A stretch of 64,000 nt of DNA from Bacillus_I endophytica_A (GTDB lineage: Bacteria > Bacillota > Bacilli > Bacillales > Bacillaceae_H), in the NCBI RefSeq assembly GCF_026790145.1, contig NZ_JALAMS010000034.1:25218-89217 (forward strand), given 5' to 3'. Positions 54,000 through 62,242 of the stretch are shown here, piece after piece (position 1 is the first letter of the stretch; the number at the start of each line of letters is the position of its first letter). The position numbers and the translations under genes were made by a program. Below the pieces are notes generated by a model. That model was not told the origin of the DNA, made no database searches, and saw only the letters and a list, made by a program, of their open reading frames with translations.

Positions 54000-54178
54000 T
54001 TGTATACGGTAAGCATTCATAGTTAATAAGAACGTTTACTTCATGGGGCTTTGAATATGACCATAATAACTTATGTTAAGAGTTACAGTGAAATAAACTT
54101 TGCCTTGATATTATCCAATCAGAAACATAATTCATAATAAAGTGGAAAATGATAATAGTAACCTTATAAGGAGGTTAG

Positions 54179-54328
54179 ATGATGAGAGATAATGATGATC
54201 AAATGAACGAAGGGTTAAATCAAATAATTGAAATCATCAATGCAAAAGGAGATACAGGGGAATTAAATCAAATAGTGAAGAAGTCCAATAGCGATCCTAA
54301 TCAGGACAAGGGCGATACTAAAACATAA
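54179..54328 (+). CDS. Small acidic hypothetical protein (49 residues)
   Basis: Two ATG codons in a row follow ATAAGGAGG at ideal spacing. The product is hydrophilic and rich in Asn, Asp and Gln (NDDQMNEGLNQIIEIINAKG, then DTGELNQIVKKSN) with no hydrophobic segment. Flanked by copies B and C of the hairpin repeat; copy C acts as its terminator. Family unknown. Missed by length-limited gene finders. Confidence 0.6.
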   Translation: MMRDNDDQMNEGLNQIIEIINAKGDTGELNQIVKKSNSDPNQDKGDTKT

Positions 54329-54373
54329 AACAATGAACAAAGTGCTTTTTATTTTCTATAAATTAACCCTCCC

Positions 54374-54474
54374 CTCCATAAAAGTATAACTATGTAAAAA
54401 GAAAAAGCACAAACTCGTTGGTAATCAACAGGTCTGTGCTTTTTTACTTCCTCGAACATGTTTTATGATAACTA
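54374..54474. repeat. Dispersed hairpin repeat, copy C (fullest copy)
   Basis: CTCCATAAAAGTATAACTA, then a hairpin with AAAAAGCACA / TGTGCTTTTT arms, then CCTCGAACATGTTTTATG. The hairpin ends in T-runs on both strands and can terminate the small gene at 54179. Confidence 0.65.
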
Positions 54475-54618
54475 ATCATTGTTGAATTCCCTATAATAAA
54501 AAGAACCCCCTTTACCCAGCATTAGCAAAAGGTTTTTTTATAATGATAAGTCCCATCTAAATGTAGGATAGAGTTAAAATATAGTTGTTTAATCGCTGGG
54601 CTCATTGTCCTTTTTCGT

Positions 54619-55098
54619 TTATTTCATCCATTCACTAAGGTAAATACTTTTTAAATGTACTGCGTAAGGTGTTCTGCTCTCCCCACCAATAATACCTTCT
54701 GATGTAATCGCGACCGCATTAGGCCCTTCTGCTTTTACAAGTATATCCAAAAATGATGTGTTACACAAAGAAAATGCATCGAGTTCGATTTTTATTCTAT
54801 GGCTACCACAATCTAATTCTGAACCATCTTGATTAATTTTATAGATATGATAACGGAACTCAGTGTCTTTTCCTCCCCCTCCCATGTCCGTAGATTTTAT
54901 TCCTTCACTTTCCTGTTCAGGTTCTAGTATTATTATTTTGGGTTCATCTTCTATGTCACCAGTCCAAATTACTTTTAACGATTTATCTGTCTCATTTTTC
55001 ATTACATAATGACAATAGTTAGGCGCGTCTTTCCTTTCATCTTCCAATGCTTTCACCTCTACAACAAGTTTTCCCATTGTGGAATAAAATATGTCCAT
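54619..55098 (-). CDS. Hypothetical soluble protein
   Basis: A 159-residue acidic protein without membrane segments. Strand-rich pattern, including KLVVEVKALEDE, LKVIWTGDIEDEPKIIILEP, FRYHIYKIN and HRIKIELDAFS, with a glycine run MGGGGKDTEF in the middle. Looks like a small beta-sandwich. The family is not recognised. The ribosome binding site is poor; codon 8 (ATG) is an alternative start. Confidence 0.6.
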   Translation of the reverse strand: MDIFYSTMGKLVVEVKALEDERKDAPNYCHYVMKNETDKSLKVIWTGDIEDEPKIIILEPEQESEGIKSTDMGGGGKDTEFRYHIYKINQDGSELDCGSHRIKIELDAFSLCNTSFLDILVKAEGPNAVAITSEGIIGGESRTPYAVHLKSIYLSEWMK

Positions 55099-55328
55099 AT
55101 CCAGTTTTGTATTGGGCTTCTCATTACATTAAATGGTTCAATTGTGGGATAGCATGACTGGCGTTTATTAAACAACTCCATTGTTACTTAACACCCTCGT
55201 ATTCCTTCACTTTCTTCATTCTAATCTCGTCCATAAACTTCACAGTTATCTTAGTCTTTAGCAAATGCAGTTTTTCAGTGTCTGAAATTGCAATCTATTA
55301 AAGTCTTTATCTTATCCCTAAAAAAACG
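55099..55328. other. Intergenic, no convincing gene
   Basis: About 230 bp upstream of the 159-residue gene. A 22-codon lysine-rich minus-strand frame (ending EYEGVK, stop near 55190) has no start signal I trust. Confidence 0.35.
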
Positions 55329-55380
55329 TTCGTTAAAATATACTTAAAGGGCAAGAAAAAGCACAAACTCGTTGTAATTC
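55329..55380. repeat. Dispersed hairpin repeat, copy D (left part only)
   Basis: TTCGTTAAAATATACTTAA followed by GAAAAAGCACAAACTCGTTG, the latter identical to copy C over 20 bp and more. The right arm and tail are missing. Confidence 0.55.
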
Positions 55381-55550
55381 TCCATTCAATGCAAAATTTG
55401 AGCCCTACAATAAATGTTATATCAACTGAATTTGTATCTATCAATCTTAAAACATAGTTTTGCTTTACAACCTCTTCTAAACACTGTTCTATACAATATT
55501 TGGTTTCTGAATTTGAAAGTAGAAACTGAACATTAATTACTATACAAAAT

Positions 55551-55586
55551 AAAAAAAGCGTGAAGCCAAGCCTCACGCTTTTTTAT
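55551..55586 (-). terminator. Terminator of the M14 carboxypeptidase gene
   Basis: AAAAAAGCGTGA / TCACGCTTTTTT arms, directly after the stop codon. T-runs on both strands. Confidence 0.85.
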
Positions 55587-57241
55587 TATTTATCAGACTC
55601 TTTTTGCAATGGCGATTTCTCAATCGAACGTGTAAAACGATAGACATCAAGTTCTTGTCCTATTTCAGTAGGAAGATACCCGAACGTCGTAAAGCTGTCT
55701 ACTGATTCAGGCTCAAGCGATAGAGATAATAAATTGTTTTGAGGCTGTGACGTTAAAAAGACGTAGCTTCCCTTTGGAAACGAAACGTTTTTTTGTTTTA
55801 GGCTTGTTTGTACTTCTATATTTGGTCTGTTTTCATATGCTTCATTTTCAATACGACTGCTGACGTTATAAGCCTCTACTGAAAGAGCTGTTTCTTTGGA
55901 TAACTTGAATCCTTTTACTCCTTGCCCTTGCAGTTTTGCAGCTAGACCTTCATAACCTGGTTTTAAAATATAAGCAGTCGGACGTTCACGGACAAGGGTC
56001 GGCGTAGCTTCTTTTGCATTGTAGTATGTCACAGAAATATTTTTGACAGAAGCACTTTCAACATCCACCATTTCAAGAGTGGAGTTTGGTATTTTCTTAT
56101 TTTCACTATTCACCACAATTGGATCGTGGTCATTGGCATTCTTTCCTTTTCGAACAAGAGCTGCTTTTTCTTTGGCGACAATCGATTTGATTTGTTTGGC
56201 GTGCAAGGCTGTTTGTTTAATCAGCTTTTCCTGCGTCGCAACTTGCGCGCCTACTCGTCGTCCGAAATCTTCACGCCCAATGCCAATTCCGCGGCTTTCT
56301 ACTAAAAATGAAAACGACGGATACAATCCTAATGAATTTCGACCGATCCTCGGTTCAACTGAGCCTTCCTCAATCTCAAGCTGTCCTTGCTTGTTGACTT
56401 GAGACGTATAGTATACCTCTCCCGAATATCCTTGCTTTTTAATATCATGAAGTGTACTGTTCACAAATAACTCATCAGACACTTCTCGAATGCTTTTCGG
56501 AATATTTAAGTTTCGGCCAGATTGAAGTAAAATATCATGATACTTCCACACGCCTTCTTTCCCGATATTTTTAAAACTGCTGCTGTAAGGAGTATATTCA
56601 TGGGCGTCAATGACGACTTCTGGTGAAAAACGATTAAATTCATTTCGCAAGCTTTGTACTTCTGGACTTTCAAGTTTTATGTAGTCGCGGTTTCCATCTA
56701 AATTATTCGCAAGCTGACGTTTAAACGCATATGATCCGTCTGGATTAATGCGCGGAACAACAACGATGTTAACCTTATTCAGTACATCTTTTCCAAAGTC
56801 TTCTGTTAAACGAGTTGCTACGGCTAACACAGATTCGCCACTTGCCGGTTCATTTCCGTGAATTTGACTTTGAAGCCAAACGGTTGGCTTTTTCGATGCT
56901 TTTCCATCCACAAACTTTTTCTCTTTTGAAAAATAGAGCACTGGAATTTCTCTTCCTTCTTGTGACTTGCCAATAGTTTTAAGCTTTACATATGGACTTT
57001 TTTTAGCGAGCTTTTGCATATAGGCCATCATTTCTTCTTGCGTCGTAAATGCTTCTTGCCCTTTCGTAAACGCAGGTGTCGCTTCTGCTGGCACTACTTG
57101 TGGATAAAGCCCTATAATTTTTTCGGGCTGACTGTAGACCTTTCCATAGTAAGGCGTATCAGCTTGTACCGAAAATGGCGATAGCAATAATCCGAGTGAT
57201 AAAATAGCCGGCAGGGTTGTCAGTTTTACACTTTTTTTCAT
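55586..57241 (-). CDS. Secreted M14-family zinc carboxypeptidase
   Basis: A 551-residue exported peptidase. Signal peptide MKKSVKLTTLPAILSLGLLL with cleavage near VQA-DTPYYG. The M14 domain covers about residues 70-350: zinc-binding QIHGNEPASGE (His and Glu), RINPDGSYAFKRQ, AHEYTPYSS carrying the third zinc ligand, and FLVESRGIGIG with the catalytic Glu. The C-terminal 200 residues look like a binding domain. The catalytic set is complete, so it should remove C-terminal residues from peptides outside the cell. ATG behind AAGGGGAGG. A single gene. Confidence 0.9.
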   Translation of the reverse strand: MKKSVKLTTLPAILSLGLLLSPFSVQADTPYYGKVYSQPEKIIGLYPQVVPAEATPAFTKGQEAFTTQEEMMAYMQKLAKKSPYVKLKTIGKSQEGREIPVLYFSKEKKFVDGKASKKPTVWLQSQIHGNEPASGESVLAVATRLTEDFGKDVLNKVNIVVVPRINPDGSYAFKRQLANNLDGNRDYIKLESPEVQSLRNEFNRFSPEVVIDAHEYTPYSSSFKNIGKEGVWKYHDILLQSGRNLNIPKSIREVSDELFVNSTLHDIKKQGYSGEVYYTSQVNKQGQLEIEEGSVEPRIGRNSLGLYPSFSFLVESRGIGIGREDFGRRVGAQVATQEKLIKQTALHAKQIKSIVAKEKAALVRKGKNANDHDPIVVNSENKKIPNSTLEMVDVESASVKNISVTYYNAKEATPTLVRERPTAYILKPGYEGLAAKLQGQGVKGFKLSKETALSVEAYNVSSRIENEAYENRPNIEVQTSLKQKNVSFPKGSYVFLTSQPQNNLLSLSLEPESVDSFTTFGYLPTEIGQELDVYRFTRSIEKSPLQKESDK

Positions 57242-57593
57242 AATGTTCCTCCCCTTGATTATAATATTATATTTTCTAAAAATTTAAAATATTATATAAA
57301 TAATTATAACATTTAAGGAAATAACTTCAAGGTAGGGAACTAAACCTTTTTACCGGCGCTCACAACTAAATTCAATATAATAGATAGATTTCTAAAAATT
57401 AGATTATAAGAATTTTATTCAAAACTATTAGTAGTTTATATTTTCAAATAGTATATACCTCTTTGTTCATTTCCTTATCGTTGAAAGATCCTAGAAAGTT
57501 TGATAAATCAGGGATGCTTTCCCCTCAATATTATAAGAATGAAGGTGCGGTATTTAAATTTATAAAAATAGAAATCTCAAGAATAATTGATGA
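57242..57593. other. Intergenic upstream of the carboxypeptidase gene
   Basis: About 350 bp of AT-rich DNA holding the carboxypeptidase promoter region. Nothing else recognised. Confidence 0.45.
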
Positions 57594-58014
57594 TTATATC
57601 GTGAAACTAGATAACCTAAGCGTATCATAAGTTTCCACATTTCGTATTAGATTTCCTTTAATAATCAAATCATTCATAGTGCCTTTAGTTTTCCGGTGTT
57701 GAATACTCTCTAATACTTGAAACCTAGTAAGGTAATTGTTCAAATATTTAGTTGCAACTCCGTTAGTTAAATCGTTGTATCCACCCTTTGAGCCTGCGGT
57801 GGTAGTTATTGACGTTCTGAATGTGATAGAGTCCTTTTGTTCGAATCTTTCCATCAGATTTGAACTGATAAATTTTCATACCTTTTTCGGTAGCATATGT
57901 TTTAAAGGCACGCCAAGAATCGGTACGTAACACATTTCCTTTTGAAAGTTTATGCCCGATTGCTTTGGTGCTAACTGCTATTATCCCAAGATTCCCTGTT
58001 TCTAAGAAAGGTAC
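57594..58014 (-). pseudogene. IS1595-type transposase, C-terminal part only
   Basis: One frame from about 58012 to the TAA at 57594 reads AIGHKLSKGNVLRTDSWRAF, KTYATEKGMKIYQFKSDGKI, LYHIQNVNNYHRRLKGWIQR, FNGVATKYLNNYLTRFQVLE. This is the ISXO2-like DDE domain end of IS1595-family transposases, with the late catalytic residues but no N-terminal half. The left end of the fragment abuts a GTCCGCAAAAGTATAC sequence shared with the hairpin repeat. The element cannot move by itself. Confidence 0.8.
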
Positions 58015-58030
58015 GTCCGCAAAAGTATAC
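58015..58030. repeat. Dispersed repeat head, copy E, at the transposase fragment edge
   Basis: GTCCGCAAAAGTATAC, one base different from the head of copy A. No hairpin follows. Confidence 0.45.
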
Positions 58031-58174
58031 TTTTATGAACGTTACATTTACTTCTGTTTCGAAACGTGAAGGGAATAAAGTCAAGGAGTTTCTTTGAATT
58101 ATTGAATTTTTTTTAACGCCACCAAAACAAAAAAGTAAATTAACCCTTTTTGCTTTTTGCTAATTGAAATCCTA

Positions 58175-58223
58175 ACAAAAGAAACGGATCTACCATTTAA
58201 AGTGGTAGATCCGTTTCTTTTGT
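58175..58223 (-). terminator. Terminator of the collagen-like gene, 21-bp perfect stem
   Basis: Arms from 58175 to 58195 and 58203 to 58223 are perfectly complementary (core GGATCTACCA / TGGTAGATCC) around a 7-base loop. On the minus strand the stem ends TTTCTTTTGTTAGG. About 65 bp past the stop. Confidence 0.85.
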
Positions 58224-58287
58224 GTCCACACATTTGCTTTGTAAAAAGGTATATACTATGCAAAAATTTATATCTAGTTTCTCTATT

Positions 58288-59838
58288 TTAACTTAGTCTA
58301 GTTATTTGAAAAGAAGCATTCACGACCGTGGCACCATCTGCCGTAGTGTTAAAACTATCGCTTGTAGCTCCTATATTGCGAATGGTCAGTGTGGCTCCAC
58401 TTGGAATCGTTAAAATCGCAGAACCCACTAAAATCGGACTAAAAGAAGCTGTGTAAATGACACCATAAGTGGTAGAAGTCTGATTTACATTATTTAATCG
58501 AAGAGCATAAGCTGCCGTAGTATTTGCTAGCGTACTAAATAATGGTACAATTTCATAAATCACCTGATAAACTCCTCCATTAGCCACGGTTATCGTAGAA
58601 GGTGGTGTAAATGAAACACCCCCGGCTAGAGGACCTGTATTATTGAATACAACATCTGCATTTGCATTAACAGTTTGGGCACCGGTATTAAACACATAAC
58701 CATATGAGCTAGCCATAGTTCCGGTTGCTCCAGTGATTCCGGTTGCCCCGGTAACTCCAGTGGCTCCAGTAACTCCAGTCGCCCCGGTAACTCCAGTGGC
58801 TCCAGTAACTCCAGTCGCCCCGGTGACTCCAGTGGCTCCAGTAATTCCGGTCGCTCCAGTGGCTCCAGTAACTCCAGTTTCCCCGGTGACTCCAGTGGCT
58901 CCAGTGATTCCGGTTGCCCCAGTAACTCCAGTGGCCCCGGTGACTCCAGTGGTTCCAGTAATTCCAGTGGCCCCGGTGACTCCAGTGGCTCCAGTAACTC
59001 CAGTGGCCCCGGTGACTCCAGTGGCTCCAGTAATTCCGGTTGCCCCGGTAACTCCAGTTTCTCCAGTAATTCCGGTTGCTCCAGTAATTCCAGTGGCCCC
59101 GGTGACTCCAGTGGCTCCAGTAATTCCGGTTGCCCCAGTGACTCCGGTTGCCCCAGTGATTCCAGTGGCCCCAGTGATTCCGGTCGCTCCAGTGATTCCG
59201 GTCGCTCCAGTGATTCCAGTGGCTCCAGTGATTCCGGTTGCCCCAGTAACTCCAGTCGCCCCGGTGACTCCAGTGGCTCCAGTAATTCCAGTAACTCCAG
59301 TGGCTCCAGTAATTCCGGTCGCTCCAGTGATTCCGGTTGCCCCAGTGGAGCCGGTAGCTCCATTATTACTTATAGCTAACACAGCGACATCATCTACTAA
59401 AATATCCGAAGTTTCCACTTGTGGAAGAGTATTGATGACAATAAATGCTTGTGTGGAACCCGGTGGGGCCGTGGTCGTAGTTTGATAGTTTTCTAGCCAT
59501 ATACGATTTTCTACATTAGGGATTTGATTGCCTGAGACCGTAGTAAGAAGTCCATTTTCAAGCAAATTAAGCTGACTGTCATAGTAAAACGCTTGGATAG
59601 TAATCGAAATAGCTGATGCTTGTCCTACTGTGGCTAGAGAAGCCAAAATCTCTAAGCTTTCCCCTGGTTCAATTGGAACAAATTGTGAAATATAAGAGAA
59701 GGTTGCCCCTCCTTGTAATCTCGCTGAATAAAATCCTAAATGCGAATATTCACTGGTAATTACTGTATTAGCAGTTATCCATGGTGCGAGCGTTCCTGTT
59801 TCAAATCCCCCATTAATGATTAAGTTTTGAATAGACAT
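58288..59838 (-). CDS. Collagen-like, probably exosporium or spore-surface protein
   Basis: A 516-residue protein in three parts. Residues 1-158 form a carbohydrate-binding-like jelly-roll domain (LIINGGFETGTLAPWIT, then VDDVAVLAISN). Residues 159 to about 375 are uninterrupted Gly-x-Thr triplets of the GATGVTGATGIT kind. Residues 376-516 resemble the trimeric TNF-like BclA C-terminus (AYALRLNNVNQTS, PSGATLTIRN). The threonines are likely glycosylation sites. No signal peptide, as usual in BclA-like proteins. ATG behind GGGGGG. A glycosyltransferase gene lies divergently upstream. Confidence 0.88.
   Translation of the reverse strand: MSIQNLIINGGFETGTLAPWITANTVITSEYSHLGFYSARLQGGATFSYISQFVPIEPGESLEILASLATVGQASAISITIQAFYYDSQLNLLENGLLTTVSGNQIPNVENRIWLENYQTTTTAPPGSTQAFIVINTLPQVETSDILVDDVAVLAISNNGATGSTGATGITGATGITGATGVTGITGATGVTGATGVTGATGITGATGITGATGITGATGITGATGITGATGVTGATGITGATGVTGATGITGATGITGETGVTGATGITGATGVTGATGVTGATGVTGATGITGTTGVTGATGVTGATGITGATGVTGETGVTGATGATGITGATGVTGATGVTGATGVTGATGVTGATGVTGATGITGATGTMASSYGYVFNTGAQTVNANADVVFNNTGPLAGGVSFTPPSTITVANGGVYQVIYEIVPLFSTLANTTAAYALRLNNVNQTSTTYGVIYTASFSPILVGSAILTIPSGATLTIRNIGATSDSFNTTADGATVVNASFQITRLS
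58733..59370. repeat. Coding minisatellite of the collagen-like gene
   Basis: About 630 bp of in-frame 9- and 18-bp tandem units such as GGTGACTCCAGTGGCTCCAG. It produces open frames on both strands that are not genes. Length should vary between strains. Confidence 0.9.
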
Positions 59839-60246
59839 TCAATTATTTTCCCCCCACTTCATTAAATGACTTTTCAGGAATTCATGCATTTTCGTTCTAT
59901 GGTATTTTCTACTTATAAAAATACTTTACAAGGATATACATATGACTAAAATCCAAAATGTTTTACAAGTGTTTCAATAGAATTATTGCATATATACAAA
60001 AATAACCTTTTTTACTAACTATTCATATGACAAAATTTAAGGTTAATATCTTAGTGAAAAATACATATGATGAGCTATGAGAAAATGATAATTCTTAAAT
60101 TTTTTCATTATTCACTTCACATATACTGGTACTCTAACTCTTGATTGATAAATTTACATTACTTTAGAACGAGACTTCTATTTTTTCTATTTATAAAAAT
60201 GGATGATAACCACACATGTATTAAAAATTTATAGGAGGCACAAGTT
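59839..60246. other. Divergent promoter region of the collagen-like and glycosyltransferase genes
   Basis: About 400 bp, AT-rich. Several CATATG-type stretches recall sporulation sigma-E/sigma-K -10 boxes, but none comes with a clear -35, so I do not place promoters. Confidence 0.4.
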
Positions 60247-61344
60247 ATGATTTCTATTAGTTTGTGTATGATTGTCAAAAATGAAGAAAATTCGATTGGA
60301 CGCTGTTTAGAGACTGTTTACCAATTAGTTGACGAAATAAATATCATTGATACAGGTTCCAACGATCGAACAAAAGAAATTGCTAGTAAATATACAAATC
60401 GAATTTATGATTTTGAATGGATTTACGACTTTTCAAAAGCACGTAACTACGCTTTTGAGAAAGCCACCAAAGATTATATTTTATGGTTGGATGCGGATGA
60501 TGTTTTTCTAAAAGAGGATCAAAGGAAATTTATGACATTAAAAATGAACCTAGATCCTTTTGTTGACTCAGTAACGATGAAGTATATTTTAGCTACAGAT
60601 GAATATGGTAACGTTACGTCAAGTTTAAGAAGAAATCGATTAGTAAAGAGAAGTAATGGGTTCCGTTGGATTGGTTCTGTCCACGAATACCTTGAAGTAT
60701 GGGGAAATATTATGAATAGCGAAGTGGCTGTAACCCATAAAAGTATTCACCACGACTCTGACCGTAATTTAAAAATCTATGAGAAAAAGCTACTTACTGG
60801 TGAAGAGTTTTCTCCAAGAGATTTATATTATTTTGCAAATGAATTAAAAGATCATCGGCAATTTGCAAGAGCGATTAATTTTTATGAAAAATTTCTTTCA
60901 ACAGAAAAAGGCTGGATTGAAGATAATATTGCAGCATGTAGGAACCTAGCAGATTGTTATCACGAGGTTTTGGACAAAGAAAGAATGATTAAATCTTTAC
61001 TACGGTCTTTTACTTACACTACTCCTCGACCCGAAATTTGTTGCAGATTGGCGCATTCTTTTATTGGAAAAAATGATTATCATTCGGCTATTTTCTGGTA
61101 TGACCTAGCAACAAAAACAGAGGTTTCACAAGATAATTGTGGAATTCAAAATTCATTTTTCTCTACATGGATTCCTCACATTCAACTATGCGTTTGTTAC
61201 GATGCTTTAGGGGATTATGAAAAGGCAAATCATCATAATGAATTAGCAGGTACTTACAGACCCAACAATCCCAAATACCTGCATAATAAGGAGTATTTAA
61301 AAACAAAACTCCCAATAGAAGATGGTGTAGGGAGTGGAGCATAA
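60247..61344 (+). CDS. Family 2 glycosyltransferase with C-terminal TPR-like repeats
   Basis: A 365-residue enzyme. The GT-A fold begins ISLCMIVKNEENSIGRCLET and IIDTGSNDRTKEIA, with the metal-binding DxD in ILWLDADDVF near residue 80 and HEYLEVWGN later. Residues 190-340 are helix-pair repeats of TPR type (YYFANELKDHRQFARAINFY, AIFWYDLATKTEV, DALGDYEKANHHNEL). GT2-TPR proteins of this form are found beside collagen-like spore glycoproteins, so it probably decorates the neighbouring protein. ATG behind AGGAGG. Confidence 0.92.
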   Translation: MISISLCMIVKNEENSIGRCLETVYQLVDEINIIDTGSNDRTKEIASKYTNRIYDFEWIYDFSKARNYAFEKATKDYILWLDADDVFLKEDQRKFMTLKMNLDPFVDSVTMKYILATDEYGNVTSSLRRNRLVKRSNGFRWIGSVHEYLEVWGNIMNSEVAVTHKSIHHDSDRNLKIYEKKLLTGEEFSPRDLYYFANELKDHRQFARAINFYEKFLSTEKGWIEDNIAACRNLADCYHEVLDKERMIKSLLRSFTYTTPRPEICCRLAHSFIGKNDYHSAIFWYDLATKTEVSQDNCGIQNSFFSTWIPHIQLCVCYDALGDYEKANHHNELAGTYRPNNPKYLHNKEYLKTKLPIEDGVGSGA

Positions 61345-61429
61345 ACAAAGGGTACTAATCGCAAGTCCTGTTCATCAAAATCCAGAAATTTTAACTTTTG
61401 TCAGAGATAACCCAAAACAAATCAGTTAA
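61334..61429 (+). pseudogene. Stub of a second glycosyltransferase
   Basis: A GTG-started frame overlapping the end of the first glycosyltransferase by eleven bases reads VEHKQRVLIASPVHQNPEIL, then TFVRDNPKQIS and stop. RVLIASPVHQNPEIL is the usual N-terminus of a second GT type found in these loci (a glycosyltransferase that begins with a KRVLIASPV strand). Only about 22 codons of it survive before the sequence changes. Confidence 0.5.
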
Positions 61430-61474
61430 CATAACACTTTTTATCGGCAATCCCTATTCCATTGCAAGGTAAAT

Positions 61475-61513
61475 AAGACCGCCTTATCTGCTTACAGATG
61501 ATAGGCGATCTTT
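61475..61513. terminator. Terminator between the glycosyltransferase stub and the membrane pseudogene
   Basis: AAGACCGCCTTATCTG and CAGATGATAGGCGATCTTT arms with a CTTA loop and two mismatches. Serves both strands. Confidence 0.65.
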
Positions 61514-61537
61514 GTTATGTTTATTTTTTAATTTGTA

Positions 61538-62009
61538 TTATACTTTAGTTTCATCAAATACGGTGTCTTGCCATTTTTGGTACCCATAAATAATAAGAGA
61601 AACCAAAGTCATAAGAAGAAACAATTCAAAAGCGTTAATTTTATGTAGGTCATAAAGACCAACCTTTATAAAAAGAAAGGGACTTATAATGAATGCTTGT
61701 ATGGCCTTGTATGGCATCGATGATAAGATTGGCAATCATATAAAATAAAAAGTTTGGGTAAGAAAAATAAAAAACAAGGATAGTGGCTACGATAAAAAAG
61801 CCATATACAAACGATAAAATACTAGTCAAAAAGAATATATTATTATTTATAATCCACCAGTTCTATTTTTCTGCTATTTGAAAAATGATGGTAATAACAA
61901 GAGCTGAGAATAGACCTACTGGAGCAAAACGTTTTACACGTTGTGAATCTAAAGGGCAGAGTAAAACCCAAGGTAACAGGAAGAATATCCATGAGATGGC
62001 TTGAGCCAT
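61538..62009 (-). pseudogene. Membrane protein disrupted by a stop and a 10-bp tandem duplication
   Basis: The ATG at 62009 has GGAGG and starts MAQAISWIFFLLPWVLLC. The frame meets a TAG at 61863-61865 but continues beyond it (NWWIINNNIFFLTSILSFVY, GFFIVATILVFYFSYPNFLF, YMIANLIIDAIQ). Here CTTGTATGGC is present twice in tandem (61696-61715). Removing one copy restores AFIISPFLFIKVGLYDLHKI and YGYQKWQDTVFDETKV up to the stop at 61538. The repaired protein would have about 157 residues and four to five helices. It resembles a hypothetical family common in Bacillus; function unknown. Confidence 0.82.
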
Positions 62010-62242
62010 TCTTTTTGTACCTCCAAAAATGATGATGTTAGTTTGTGAAAAAATAATGGATATCATTCATGTGTTTTTATGGTAAATAACACCTTAAGAG
62101 AACCGTTTATGACATGAATATCCTATGTATTTACAGTTAACATAATGTTGCTTATCAGAAATTACATGCTGACTACCTCTTTTATTAAGAAAAAATTCAT
62201 ATCTATTGGTGAATCGGCAAATATTATCCAAGAGGTGATAAT

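Noticed and set aside
55307..55576. Minus-strand ORF of 89 codons
   Set aside because: It would start inside the carboxypeptidase terminator, has no ribosome binding site and runs through repeat copy D.
58733..59370. CRISPR-like regular repeats
   Set aside because: Units are contiguous, multiples of three bases and in frame with the collagen-like gene; there are no spacers.
58733..59485. Long plus-strand frame and a second minus-strand frame of 245 codons across the collagen repeats
   Set aside because: Both are shadows of the 9/18-bp repeat, giving monotonous proline-valine or leucine-glutamate repeats without start signals.
61538..62066. Two separate small membrane protein genes (65 and 67 codons)
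   Set aside because: Both belong to one frame once the TAG and the 10-bp duplication are allowed for, so a single pseudogene explains them better.
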